Of a DNA stretch of 64,000 nucleotides, positions 13,401 to 25,960 are shown piece by piece. Source of the DNA: Pyrocephalus nanus. Lineage: Eukaryota; Chordata; Aves; Passeriformes; Tyrannidae. The notes under the pieces are model-generated. The model saw only the letters and a program-made list of their open reading frames with translations, was not told where the DNA came from and searched no databases. How positions within the stretch are numbered: position 1 is the stretch's first letter; each line of letters starts with the position of its first letter. The position numbers and the translations under genes were made by a program. The stretch spans positions 45,406,425 through 45,470,424 of the forward strand of contig CM076266.1 of assembly GCA_038380795.1 (NCBI GenBank). The letters run 5' to 3'.

Positions 13401-16310
13401 CCAGGCTCCATTAGAAAATATGGGATGCTTCTGGTGTTAATCATTACTTGACCTAGGCCACATGTATTACTTCCACAAAAGAAAGGAATGAAGAACAATT
13501 CCCTATGAATACATCAAATGGTACTAGTGACCGAATATGAAAGAAAATTATTATTGAATCATATAGTTCAATGCAAAAATAAAAAAAAAGGATGACCATT
13601 CTTTTGTGCGTATATTTCATATATTCAATTCTTATGATTTTATGATTCTGTACGATTAGAAAGACTTGCTCTTCATACTGAACATGTAAATTCAAGGACG
13701 TACAAAAGTATTTATGAAAGAGGTAAAGTAGTTGCTTTGTCATCTCCCTGTTTCAAAAATAGAAGTAATTTAGCAAAACAAGGCCCAGTTGGATCTTTCA
13801 CCGGCAGGTTACCACTCCTCCCTGCAAACAATGAATTATCAGCTACAAATATCCAAAATTACTGATTTACTAATTATAGATGACTTTCAAATTGCTGGCT
13901 GACATTGCAATAACTCACAAATAACAATTAATAATTGTATTAAAAATTGAACAAGAAATCATTATTCATGAAAAAGTTTATGATGAGAAAAAAAGCTAAA
14001 CTGACAATGAATAGAGTGCATGTCTATGAACTCACTTTCATAGGATTAATTCTACTGGTTTTGATTAAGTTAGTAGTTTTGGGTTTCAGCTGTTTCTAAT
14101 TCACAACATTCTAAGGGAATAGAGGAGCAGAACAACTTTTATAAGCAAGAAAGAATATTTCTGTTTAAAATGTCAAGAGGAATATGTATGTAAGGACCAG
14201 ATGTCACAAAAAAACCCCTAAGTAGTGAGCACAAATAAGAGTCAAACATTATATTATTAGTTAATGACATTACCTTAAAACGAAGATATACCATTCCAAG
14301 TTAAAATACATAATTCAAACGGTCTTGTTTCAAGTTCTGTGTCTTAGTCTATGGAAGTGATGAACTGATGCACAGCCTTATTTGATTTTAGGTGTGACAC
14401 TGGAGATATTCAGATACACCATTGCAACTGAACCATAAGAGGGAAAATGGTCTTCTGTTTCACAGTCTGTTTTACTTTTTCATATTGCTTAAGAACACAG
14501 AAGATGTGATTTATCCTGTACCGTGTATTCTGTTTTGTAACAATGAAACAAGCATCATTCTGGGATCATCATAGACTAGTTGGATGTTTGGAAGTTGAAA
14601 AATTATTTGTAAGGCATGATTTCCTTTTGAAGTTATGGGTTTACAAGATATATGTGATTCTTTTCTGTTTCAAGAAAAAGCCAGGTCCTCGGACAAACAG
14701 TGTGAAAACTAACAAAGTGACTCAGAGCCACATTATCCTTTCTTACTGATTTTTTTTTTCCACTGCAAATGCAATCCAGTATTTGCCTCGATGTTTAAAT
14801 TTAAATCTCTCAAATGATGTAAATAACAAGAAACTACCAATTGGAAATTAGATACTATAGAGCCCACTGGAAAAGTAATCTAATCACAAGCTACTGGGAG
14901 AAGAGAGAACATGATTCTGTCAGTAAATCTGAGAAGTTTATAACTCATGTTTAAGTTTTAGTTGGGCATTGTAAAAACACAGAACAAGGAAAATAATTAT
15001 AATTATACATCTTAATGAAAACTACAGGTATCAAACCACTGGATATTACAGGTACAGGTACCAGATACTATAGATTACAACGTCTTCTTTTCCACAAGTT
15101 ATCTCATTGAATGTGTCAAAAGCCAGTTCTCTAATGCTGCTAATCTGATGCAATCACTAATCATGACTTTTCCGTCAAAATCATGAGTTTGACTTTAAAA
15201 TTGGAAGATTTTGTTTTGAAGAATGTTCTCTTCCCTAGTGAGACTTCAACACTTGCAAACACACAAAGAAATCCTGTCCTCTCTCGGAAGAAACAGCAAA
15301 TTACCTCAGTGAAAGCTTTTTATACACCAGAGAAGAAAATAGTGAAAATAGAATTGTCAAAGCAGAAAATCTGCTTTTAGCCAACAATATTCTTGTTTTA
15401 TCCAAGGGTTACAGCTTGCAGACTGTAAACTGCTCAGTTGCTTAGTTTTTAAAAAAAAAAAAAAAAAAGTCAACTTTCAGTCTTCCATCAATCCTCCTCT
15501 AAAGGGCTTATATAGAGGGCTTATGTCAGACAGAATAATGTCCGTTGCATTGTACATCTATAGGAAAGGAATGATATTAAAAAAATAATCATACTATAAG
15601 AAATCCAGAATGTTAGCAGATAAAGGATATATGAAGCATAGTGTAATCACCTCTTCAGGACAGAAAATCCTGATTGGACTATTGCATTTAGCTATACTTA
15701 ATTCAGTGTAAAAAAATCAGTGAAATTTAAAAGCTTCATACAGAGTCTCTAATTGAATTTAGGTGAAGCAAAACTAATGTACTGTTTGGCATATCTGAAT
15801 CATTCCTTCCTAAAAGAAGCATTTTACTTCTTCATAGGGTTTATAAGCAAGGATTCTGCTCATAGACCATAACCTGTGCTAACCAAGTGTGGTAATTTGT
15901 ATACACGTGAGTTAGGAGCACTGTTCTACTCAAAAATAGATACTTTACTCATCACTGGCACAAACCCATGGCCAGCCCTCAAGATATAGAGCTGTAACTT
16001 GGGTATATAGAGTGGTGTAGAAGGCCACATACTCTGAACCCTGTACTGTTCACACCTGATCCTTCTCTTTTCCCACTCAGGCATGAGCTCCAGAGTACAC
16101 ATATGAAGCATGTAAAGTGGGAGAAACCATGAGCACAGCCTCCTGTATTCTATGGAGTATGCAAAATAAAAGGGTTTTTTTAAGATACTTATATGCAATA
16201 CTGAGAAAATACTCGCTTTCTCAGAATATAATTAAATGGAAGCTGATACTGTGCAATGTAATTCCTATTTAAAGTCTGTATACTAAATTTTAGGACAAAA
16301 TGAAGCATGA
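10476..16310. other. AT-rich non-coding stretch, no gene seen
   Basis: No exon or RNA gene was recognised. The stretch includes a T/G-rich low-complexity patch near 11697-11731 and an A18 run at 15451-15468. The block at about 12140-12320 is of unusually even complexity and could be a conserved non-coding element, but nothing in a single sequence proves conservation. Confidence 0.65.
15451..15468. repeat. A18 homopolymer
   Basis: An uninterrupted run of 18 A with no recognisable retroelement body on its left. Confidence 0.8.
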
Positions 16311-16948
16311 AATCACAGAGAATCACAGAACATGCTGAGCTGGAAGGGATCCACAAGGATCATCGAGTCCATCTCCTGGCCCTGTACTCAATCCCAAGGG
16401 TCACATCATGTGCCTGAAAGTATCATCTAAATGTTTCTTGAACCCTGTCAGGCTTGGTGCTGCAACCACTTCCCTGGGGAGTCTATTGCATCATCCAAAC
16501 ACCTACTCAGTCTAAAGAACCTCTTTCTACTTCTTCAACATAATGTTTATCTCTTCCATGTAAACCTCCCCTGACACAACTTCAGGCCATTCCCTTGGGT
16601 CCTGTCACTGGGCACCACAGAGAAGAGATGAGTGCCTGCCCTTCTTGTTCCTCTTGCAAAGCTGTAAACTGCAATGAGGTCTCCCCTCAGTCTCCTCCAG
16701 GCTCAATAAACAAATTACTTCAGCCACTCCTCATACGGCTTCCTCTCAAGGTCCTTCATCACCTTCCTTGGCCTCCTTTGGACACTCTCTAACAGCTTAA
16801 TCTTTCTTGTACTATGACTTCCAAAACTACACACAATATTCCAGGTGAGGCTGTACTAGAGCAGAGCAGAGAGGGACAATCTCCTCCTTCACCCAGCTGA
16901 AGATGCTTGGCATGATGCCCCCCAGGACACGGTTGGCCCTCCTGGCAC
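16311..16948 (-). mobile_element. CR1 LINE, 3' fragment, minus strand
   Basis: The plus strand begins with AATCACAGAGAATCACAGAA, the reverse complement of a CR1 3' terminal repeat. It continues with the CR1 signatures GGATCATCGAGTCC, CACTTCCCTGGGGAG, CCTGACACAACTTCAGGCCA and ACACGGTTGGCCCTCCTGGCA. This corresponds to the C-terminal end of CR1 ORF2 plus the 3' UTR. The fragment is 5'-truncated, as most CR1 copies are, and its frame is broken, so it is a dead copy. Confidence 0.9.
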
Positions 16949-17021
16949 TTACCAATCATATACAATGAACAGAAAGAATTTTCTTTAATTTGGCAGTAAC
17001 ATACATACCATATCAGTACAC

Positions 17022-17102
17022 CAAATAGGTAGGTGGGTAGATAGGCACTTAGGTAGATAGGAAGACAAATAGACAGACAAATAGACAGATAGACAGCAAG
17101 CA
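17022..17102. repeat. Degenerate AGAT/AGAC tetranucleotide microsatellite
   Basis: Imperfect tandem units of TAGG, TAGA and CAGA run for about 80 bp and end in an AGACAGACAAATAGACAGA series. The tract sits exactly in the gap between two minus-strand CR1 copies. The many interruptions suggest an old, slowly mutating array. Confidence 0.85.
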
Positions 17103-17130
17103 TAGAAACACTTCCAAAGGGTACCCACTG

Positions 17131-18322
17131 TTCATAGAATCATAGAATGGTTTGGGTTGGATGGGACCTTAGAGGTCACCTGTTCCAATCTGTTCCAATC
17201 TGCCCTGCCTGTGGCAGGAACACCTTTAACTATATCAGGTTGCTCAAAGTCCCATCCAACCTAGATTTGAACACTGCCAGGGATTGGGCATCCACAACAT
17301 TTCTGGGCAACCTGTTCTAATATATCACCACCTACATATCAAAGTATTTCTTCTTAAAATCTAGCCTGAATCTACTCTTATTCTGTTTAAAGCCATTCTT
17401 ACACTATATGCACTTGAAGAAAAATCCCTTAAAAACTTTCTCCTAAGCCTTCTTTTAGGTACTGGAAGGCTTCTCTAAGTTCTCCCCAGAGCCTCCTCTC
17501 CAGGCTGAACAACCCAAACTCTCTCAGTCTGCCTTCATAGGAGAGGTGTTCCAGCCCCTGACCTACTTTATGGCCCTCCTTTGAACTCCCTCCACCAGGT
17601 CCACATACTTTTATACTGGGAAACCCAAAGCTGGATGGAGTATTCCAGGTGCAGTCTCAGGACAGTGGTGTAGAGGAGAATCTCCTCCGTTGACTTCCTG
17701 CCCACACTTCTTTTGATACATCGCAGAATACAACTGGCTCTCTGGGCTGCAGGTGCACATTCGTGGGTTGTGTTGAGCTTCTTGTTAACCAACACCCCCA
17801 AGTCCTTCTCTTCAGGGCTACTCTATATCCATTCACCACCCAGCCTTTTTTTGTTCTTGGGTATTCCGTCAATGCAGGTACAGGACCTTGCACTAGGCTT
17901 TGATGACTTTTGTGAGGTTTTGGAACAGGCCCACCTCTCAAGCCTATCAAAGTCCCTCTGAATAGCATCCCTTCTCTCCATCATGTCAATGACACCACAC
18001 AGCTTAATATCCTCAGTAAACCTGATGAGAGTGCACTCAATCCCATCATCTATGTCACCCACAAAGATGTTAAACAGCACTATTCCCAAAACCCACCCCA
18101 GAGGAGCATCACTCTTCACTGCTCTCCACTCAGGCATTGAGACATTGACCAAAACTCTTTGAGTGCAGCCATCCAACCAATTCCTTTTCCACTGAGTGGT
18201 CTATCTATAAATCCATGTCTCCCTGATTTAGAGACAAGAATGACATACGGGACAATGTCTAATGATTTGCACAATCCAGGCAGATGACATCAGTTTCTCT
18301 TTTCTTACCCACCAATGCTCTA
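17131..18322 (-). mobile_element. CR1 LINE, about 1.2 kb, with decayed ORF2 reverse transcriptase
   Basis: The left end is TTCATAGAATCATAGAATGG, the complement of a CR1 3' tail. On the minus strand the upper part reads as the end of a LINE reverse transcriptase: a VLGIVLFNIF block (normally close to SVLGPVLFNIF), then a FTED motif where the catalytic Y/FADD box is expected (around 18030-18110), then a DRLERWA block. The downstream part reads as the CR1 ORF2 C-terminus. Loss of the FADD acidic pattern and broken frames mark it as inactive. It is 5'-truncated near 18322. The closest alternative is another CR1 subfamily; subfamily assignment needs a library search. Confidence 0.9.
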
Positions 18323-19330
18323 AACCTTTTGAACATGAAGTTGATGAGTGCTTTTTTCAGTCTTCACTGCTTTATAGATATATTGCCAGATAGTGTTTTT
18401 AGTTTTCCTTGTTCTGTTGCTTGAGTGTCTAAAAATGGTTGTTGTCTGTGCAAGTGCTATTAGTTGCCATAACAGTGTTTGTGATATCATTAAAGTAGCA
18501 GTTAGTTTGAAATGTCCTGCTCCCACAAGGTTCTTGGTTCAGGCCTTCAGAAAAGAATCCAATACAGAGCCACAAATTATTCTTACAGTTACTGTCTTCA
18601 TTCTGTAAGACAATGTCTTTCTGAAAGAATAGCATGTTCAGTATGTCCGGCTGTCTAAATTTACGGGCTGTGGAAATCAGTGGTTCATATTTGCATTTGA
18701 TAGATTTCCTCCACTGTCCTTTCCATTTCTGGGAAGCCACCCACATATGCCTCATTCTGTAGCTCAAACCATAAGAAACCCACCTTCCAAGAAGAATAAT
18801 TATCTCCGCCTTTTATTTTCCTGTTTAATGTTTTAATCTGTTATGTAATGACCATGTGAAACAGGCCTGCAGTGCTAACAACAGATGCATAAAATACAGT
18901 GCTATGATGAGTGAGTCCCACTTGTAATGTATGATGCTTAGACAGGTCCCTTTTCCTTGTTTACTCTTACAAACCCTACCTTGCAAAAATTACATTAAAT
19001 CTCATGGCTGTTTACCTGCTCCCCATCAACTGTATACAATCTGTCAACATCACTACCACACAAATCTCTGAGCTACCCAACCCTGCCTCTCCATCCAACT
19101 CTTCTCTACCCCATTTACAATGTCAGGTTTTGTCACAGAATTTACTACTCCACAGAGCAGATAGCAAAGTAAGTTCTGGATCCTGGGATGATATTTCAAA
19201 TGCTGCTACCTCCAACAAAAGGCTGCATTTCAGAGTAACTATCCAACATAACTTCCATCAGAGCACTGCAAGATAGTTAAAGCTTACTTCCTGCCCCTGC
19301 TTTTAAATAGAAGGAAACTACTGATTGAAA
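18323..19330. other. Unique non-coding DNA between CR1 copies
   Basis: No repeat or coding signal was recognised. Short overlapping frames occur on both strands (18393-18767) but show no protein similarity I know. Confidence 0.6.
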
Positions 19331-20261
19331 GGGCCCATGGAGTGGTGGTGAATGTTGCTGCATCCAGTTTGCCTATAGTAACTAGTGGCATTCCCTAGGG
19401 ATCAGTGTTGGGCCCAGTTCTGTTCAATATCTTTATTGAATGGACAGTCTGGACTGATGGGCTGAGGCCAACATTATGAGGTTCAACAAGACCAAGTACT
19501 GGGTCCTACACTTCGACCACAACAAACCCTTGCAGCACTATAGACTGGTGGCAGAGTGACTGGAAAGCAGCACAGTAGAAAAGGGCCCGCAGGTGCTAGT
19601 TGACAGCAGGTTGAACATGAGCCAGCAGCTTGCCCAGGTCACCAAGAAGGCCAGTGGCATCCTGGCCTGTCTCAGAAATACTGTGACCAGCAGGACTAGG
19701 GAAGTGATTCTCCCCCTGTATTCAGCAGTAGTGAGGCCACACTTGGAGTCCTGTGTCCAGTTCTGGGCCCCTCATTTCAGGAAAGACACTGAGGTGCTGG
19801 AGTGTGTCTAGAGAAGGGCAACAGAACTGGTGAGGGGTCTGGAGCACAAGTCCTGTGGACAGCTGAGGGAGCTGAGGTTTTTTAGTCTAGAGAAGTGGAG
19901 ATTCAGGGGTGATCTTATAACGCCCTACAACTACTTGAAAGGAAGTTGTAGCCAGGTGAGGGTTGGCTTCTCCCCAGCAACCAGCAATAGGACGAGAGGA
20001 CGTATTCTAAAGCTGCACCAGAGGAGGTTTAGGTTAGACACTGGGAGGAATTCTTTCACTGAAAGGGTGATTAGGTATTGAAATGGGCTGCTCGAGAAGT
20101 TGGTGGAGTCACTGTCCCTGGAGGTGTTTAACAGAAAGGTGGACATGGTGCATAGTGCCATGTCTGGTTAACAATATGGTGTTCAGTCATAGGCTGGACT
20201 TGATGATCTCAGATGTCTTTTCCAGCTTGATTCATTTTGCTATTCTTTGATTCTGTGATAC
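19331..20261 (+). mobile_element. CR1 LINE copy A, decayed ORF2 C-terminus and 3' UTR
   Basis: The copy begins within ORF2. The reverse-transcriptase block for SGIP-x-GSVLGPVLFNIF is visible near 19383-19440, with a stop replacing the usual Q. About 130 bp expected after it, including the FADD-box region, are missing: the sequence jumps from CTTTATTGAATGG to the GATGGGCTGAGGCC block. The conserved C-terminal segment at 19593-19811 contains [15 protein letters not shown] and [15 protein letters not shown] and ends at an in-frame TAG where other CR1s have CAG. The 3' UTR ends with TTTGATTCTGTGATAC. Part of it (19501-19840) is nearly identical to copy B, as described in the findings. Confidence 0.92.
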
Positions 20262-20282
20262 TTTGCATAAGAACTTTTGGAC

Positions 20283-20410
20283 CAATGGGCCTTTACCACA
20301 TAAGGAACTCAAGGACTCTGTTTTTAAGGCCAGCTCTGCTTTGAGGAGGTCAGCATAGATAACTTCCAGATGTCTCCTCCAGCTTAAAAGATCCTGTGAT
20401 TCAATGACTC
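20283..20410 (+). mobile_element. Older CR1 3' tail fragment
   Basis: The sequence has GGCCAGCTCTGCTTTGAGGAGGTC, then a decayed GATGACCTCCAGAGGTCCC-like block, and ends AAAAGATCCTGTGATTCAATGA, the pattern of an old CR1 3' UTR. It directly follows copy A but is much more diverged, so it is probably a separate, older insertion. Confidence 0.6.
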
Positions 20411-23400
20411 AGTGGATGGCTTTCTTCAAATATGACTGAGGGTCTTCCATTTAGTCAGATTTAGAGAATGTTTTCAGAGGGAAGCAGGGCTGGCATGATC
20501 AGTGTGACCAAATTCAAAGGGTAATCTCTAGTTTTATATATTTGCCAGTTTGTAACAATAATGAAGCAGAAACTAGTCCAAAGGTCCCCCTTGAAGACTA
20601 GGGCCTATTATTTTCAATAATAGACAAAAACAACCAGAGCAGACTACTGCAGGACTATCTTATGAAGAGGCTTTCCATGGATATGAGGTGGAGAAAAACT
20701 TTGTTCTTGAGAATGTGAAAGGCAAGGACAGAAAAAAAAACATCATCAGTCTCTACAGGTTGCAGTACAATTCAGAAAATAATTTCACGCTAAGCTGATA
20801 TAATGCCCATTTAAGAATCTGAAACACGCAACATTCTTTTGGTGCTTAACTGGAATCATTACACAAATACCAAGAGCATCTATAAACAAGACTGAAAAAA
20901 ACAACATAAGGTCAAACAGATACATTCATTTTCCTAAACCAATTATAAATATTATGTTGTGGAAGGAGGGGAACTATACAACCACTGAAATATATTATAA
21001 GATACATAAGTAGTGTATGAATTGCGAGGCTATTATACCTGAAATAATTCAGTTTTGAATATATGTTGAGGAGTTTTCTCTTTGTGTTTTTTTTTTTTTG
21101 TTTTGTTTTGTGTTAATATGGGGAAAACCAGTATAAATTACTGAAACAGCAATATCCATTTCTATAAAAGGTATACATAATTTAGAACACAACTAATTTT
21201 GATAAAAATGCATTTACAGGTTTCTTTTTAAATATATGTTTTGTGCTTCTATAAGCCATGGAAGACATAGAAGTCAAGATAATAAAGCTATAAATAGCAA
21301 GATCTGCTTCTTAAGATTACTGAAGATTTGAATTCAAGGTCTATTTTCTTCAATTTTCACTCATTTTTGGACTAGGTAGAAGCATTCTTAACATTTATCT
21401 TCCTTTTAAATCTTATATAATTTATTGTAAAAATGCCTGTGGAAAGAAAGAACCAAGAACTGGTATGACTAATCCCCAAAAGATCTCTTAGTGAGCATCA
21501 GTTCTCCCTGGTTTTTGGCCTTTTTGCCTGTTGACATTTATTACTCCTTTTTAGAACCATTAAGAAACTTCAAAACTTAGCTTCTGGTACGGTGAAAGTC
21601 CCCTGTGACAAGAGATCAGGAAAAATCTGATTCTTTTTTTGGTGTAAGTGAGCAGATTTTGGAATCCACAGACTGTTAAAATATAGGCAACGACAAGTAA
21701 AATCATCAGGTTCTCACTTATACCAGAAGAATAGCTTATTAATGCCCTAAAGATTTGTTTACTTGTTCAAATTAGACAAGATGGAGAAAATGGAGTTATC
21801 AAATAATGTAAATTAATGCAAAACAAAATGTAAAAGTAGCTTTTATTTATTTTAAAATAACTAAAAAGTAGTGGAATTAGATGTGTAAAAGCTGATGTGA
21901 CCTGAATTTAACTATAGAGAACCAAAATCCTGATGCCTCCAGATCACCACCTGATAAGAACTGCACTTCTAAGAACTCGGAGACTTCAACAGAAACCCTA
22001 TCCTGCAGTTAGTCTCTAAATCAAACAGCAGAGTTATTGTGACTCTGAATCTGAGGCTTGATCCAAGCTCTGCTTCTCTTTCAGCTCCATAGAAGGTGTC
22101 TGAAGAATAACCAACAAAGTCTTCCAGAATGAAGAATGGTTTTATGATTAAGGAAGTATGGGACTAGTTTCCAGATCTACTGTAGCCTCCTTGTCTGACC
22201 TTAATCTCTCCATTATTCAATTGCTTATCTGTAAAATAAGATTCAATATCTGTTCTCCTGTTCTTTGTCTGATTTGGTTCTCTACAGTGTCTGATTTTCA
22301 GAACAGCAACTGATTTCATTTGAGTATTTTTTCTGATCCATACATGTCTAAATTTTAATCCCAGCTGAGGTGACGGAGGTTCTTTAAATACAAACAATTA
22401 AAAAAAAAAAAGTGCCAAGTTGTTTTTTTGGGGAATAGAATCATATCTGAAACCTGAAAAGCTTTCATGTTAAAACCACTGAATAAAATGCCTATATTGA
22501 GATAAAAAGAAATGTTGAGGAAAGGGGTAAATGGTGCATAAAATTATGGTGAAATATTTTGCTAAAACTCTAGGCCAACAACCTAATTACGTGAAATAGT
22601 TTATATTAAATACCACATTTTACTGAGTATGGGGACATGTGAGATCCTGAATCCTTTTGGATAGGAAAGTATCCAGTATCCTGGATGCTTATCCTGGATG
22701 CTTTTTCTGCATAGCAAGTTAGGCAGAGTACCCCACTTCCATTGATAAACTGTCTTAAACTATTTAACTGCAACACTAACATGTATGTAGATTAACATGC
22801 ACAAAAAAAAGTTATTAAATGTATAAAAGGTTAGTGTAGTACGTTGATCAAGAGTAATAGAAAAGGAGCATGGAAGGGAACCACACTGAACATCTGCAAG
22901 GCAACATGAAGATTGGCTGAAACAGGAAAAGATTCCTGGATCATTTCCCAAGATGAACAAAACCATATCTGTCATGGGGGACATTAAGTACCAATACAGC
23001 TGTTGGATAAAAACAAAACTAATCAAGTGTGCATCATCACAGAGGGCATTTTTATGACTCAGAAAGGAGAGAATTTAACTAACCTGCTCAAGAAGGATTA
23101 GTAGAAATTGTGAGAAACAGTGACATTCAGTACCTTTTGGTCACAAGCTGCTTTGATTTAACAAAGTAAGCAACATTCTCCCTGAACAAAGCAATATAAA
23201 ATACTATATTTTTTAAAGCACAAAGTGAAGTAACAGAGACATTTAGTTGCAACTCTTTTTGATGTTCAAAGGCCACAACAATAGATTGATCAAGACACTA
23301 TTTCAGAAGCTTAAATTCCAAAAATATTTGCTGAAATATGTATACCAGGAAACAATTTCTGTAAGATGTAAGGATATTTTAAAAAAAATCATTATAATGT

Positions 23401-24608
23401 AAGGAGTAAAGTAAATCCTTTGTGGGCTAACAAGATCTCCATTAGAAGTGAAAAATGCATAACCTACAACTGGAAATAATTAGGAAATATATGTTAGCAA
23501 AATAGGGTCAAGGTAGTAAGGAATATATCTGGAGATCTAATCAGTGGACAATGACAAAGAAGTGAGATTTAGCTCCTCGATAAATAAAGAATGGGATAAA
23601 ATGGATTATACGAACATGTTCTCCTAAGGCTCAACTTCGAAGAAAGAAGGAGAAAGAACTTGGGAGAAAGAATAATGACTTTTAGGGTATTCAGGGACTT
23701 AGCTAATCACTTACAATTGTTTAAGACATTGTGAATTAGAAAGCACTGGAGAAAACCAAACCTAGCAGTAATCATAAAAATGGAATAGACATAAGATTAA
23801 TTTTTAGAAACCATATATTTAACTCCATTGCTTAGGGAAATATATATAATGCAAGAAGTATAGGAAAATCATACGAAGCAGCCTTGAATTTTATAGTGTG
23901 GTTTGGAGAGACAAAGCTAATTACATACCCTCTCCAGCCTCCTGACTCAGGCAGCAGATCTGGTAACAAATTAGGAGAGACTGTTAAAGTTTATCTCTTG
24001 AGAAGCAAATTCCATGTGTCTCTTTTCCTGTGGACCTGCACACTGCCCTCTATTGATTCATCTATGTTCTCTGCCTATAGAGTAGGGAAGGAAGGATGTG
24101 GGCATATGTCTACCTAGAATTTTCCACTTAAGGGTGCGCAGTCAAAATAGAACATCAGCAAATACAGTAATAAGTAATACAGGCAATATCATATAACTAA
24201 TATGTAATAACTCAAATATCCTCTAATAAACCTGTCATATTCTTGTTCCTCTGTGGAACTAACACATCTATGGCAATTTACCCCTAAGTGAACATAAAGG
24301 AGATTGTAGTCGTTACACTTTTTTAACACGAGAGTCATAAAACGAGTGTATGAGAGAAATGCAACACAATGCATGCATAAAGAAGTTATTTTTAAGCAGC
24401 ATCAAGTAAAAAAAATAGTATGAATTAACAACATTATATGAGGGAGCAATCTAAAAACAAAAACTGGTGAAAAGACTTAAAAGTGATAAGTAAATTAAAG
24501 GACAGTAAATTAAGTGTGTTTATAAAGCAAATTTGCAACAGAAAAAGGTCAGTATGATTTGGGAACTGTTTGAAGGGAAGGATTATATGGCTTAAAAAAT
24601 GGCCTTAT
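20411..24608. other. AT-rich non-coding stretch, no gene seen
   Basis: No exon, RNA gene or repeat family was recognised. It contains a T/G low-complexity tract near 21088-21114 and a perfect 13-bp tandem doublet (ATCCTGGATGCTT) near 22680-22703. Confidence 0.65.
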
Positions 24609-24763
24609 GGCCAGGCCCAGAGAGTGGTGGTGAATAGTGCTACATCCAGTTGTTGTCCAGTCACTAGTGGCATTCCCTGGGGCTCAGTATTGGGCCCGGA
24701 TTATTATCTTTATCCACGGTCTGGATGAGAGGATTGAGTACATCTTTTCTAAGTTCAACTTAC
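24609..24763 (+). mobile_element. CR1 LINE copy B, left part before the LTR insertion
   Basis: The sequence CCCAGAGAGTGGTGGTGAATAG, then a CACTAGTGGCATTCCCTGGGGCTCAGTATTGGG-like block and CTGGATGAGAGGATTGAGTA, is CR1 ORF2 reverse-transcriptase sequence. It stops at the 5-bp CTTAC where the LTR enters, and CR1 sequence resumes after the LTR in the correct order. Confidence 0.88.
24759..24763. repeat. Target-site duplication, left copy (CTTAC)
   Basis: CTTAC abuts the LTR on the left, and an identical CTTAC abuts it at 26205-26209. A 5-bp duplication is typical of several retroviral integrases, including ERVL-type elements. Confidence 0.9.
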
Positions 24764-25393
24764 TGTCGTGGTTTTGCCCACCAGCCCATCCCTGGGGCTG
24801 AGGATGGTTTTGTCCAGGTAATTTCCGGACAAAAAGGCCAATCAAAAGTCCAGTGACGCCTTTGCTAATTACATCTTTAAGAAAATGGAAGAGAAGACTT
24901 GTGGCGCAGTTGAAATTAGGGGCAGCAGCCATGTAAAGAAGTGGCAGGCCCGAAGAGGGCCAAGGCCTTCTCCTCCCCCGGCTTGGGCCGGGGGGGGCAG
25001 GTGTAGCACTGAAGCTTTCCCTTTCTCTCTAGTAAGAGACTGAAGAAAAAAAAGTTTAAAAGACTGACTACTTAGACGAGAAACCGCTGTGGAAGAATTC
25101 CAGCCGAGAGATAAGGGACTTCCAAGGTCGAAGCTGGCAGCCGAAGGAGAGAGAAAAAATTCGAAGGGGGGAGAGCTGCTTCTTCCCTTTTCACTCTCTC
25201 TCTCCAGCAGGGAAAAGACTGAAAAGTAATCCCTGCTACCTGTAAAAATTTGTTGGAGTAAGGAGACTCCCTATGCGGCTGATGGAGGAGCCTGTGGATG
25301 TACCAGAGAACTGAAACTTCATGAGAAGGACTGAGGTGAGGCAGAGTCCTATTGAAGACTTTGTGACCTTTCCCTTGAAAGGGATGATGCTTA

Positions 25394-25610
25394 TGCTGGA
25401 GCAAAGATGGCTCGAATAAGCTCGGGATCCGTGTGTGTGTGGATCCATACTGCTGGCTTATGCTGGAGTAAAGACGACTCAGATAAACTTGGGATCCGTG
25501 TGTGTGTGGATCCATACTGCTGTTGAAGAAGAGAGAAAATCTCATGCTGGAGCGAGACGGCCCATGTGAGATGTTGGGATCCGTGTGTGTGTGGATCCGT
25601 GCTAGACCCA
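25394..25610 (+). repeat. Three tandem repeats in the LTR U3
   Basis: Units start at 25394, 25461 and 25545 with TGCTGGAGC or TGCTGGAGT and are 67, 84 and 66 bp long. Each contains the identical 22-bp module of GGATCC, five GT units and GGATCC (25425-25446, 25492-25513, 25577-25598). The middle unit has an extra purine-rich GAAGAAGAGAGAAAATCTCA tail. Tandem U3 repeats are often enhancers in retroviral LTRs; that role is inferred here. Confidence 0.9.
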
Positions 25611-25960
25611 TGCCGAGAAGTTTATCAAGGACTGTTTCTCCCATGGGGAGGGACTTCCATAGGGAAACAGGGGTGAACTCTTTAACCATTATCCCCTGTA
25701 ACCCTGTGGTGAAGATCCATAGTAAGCAAGTGTCCCCTTGCAAGCTTATGGAAGGAAGACCCTTCAGGACCTGGGTAACCCCCAGCCTTCGGTCTTAACC
25801 CAGGAGGGGGGTAGGCCCAGCCTTGGAGGCTGACACAGAGGGAAAGAGAAAAAGTTCCAGCTGCAACAAGAATGCTACTGCTACTGAAGATTTGTTACTG
25901 GAAAGAGAGAGCTGGAACTCTGAAAATGGAGACTGAAACCACTTCTCCTCCTTGGACTGG

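Noticed and set aside
17823..18176. Reverse-transcriptase-like frame as a possible functional gene
   Set aside because: It is a decayed CR1 ORF2 piece with an altered catalytic FADD box and broken continuation.
25072..25743. 223-codon minus-strand open frame, the longest in the window
   Set aside because: It runs antisense through the tandem U3 repeats of the solo LTR. Its internal repetition comes from the DNA repeats, and no known domain is visible.
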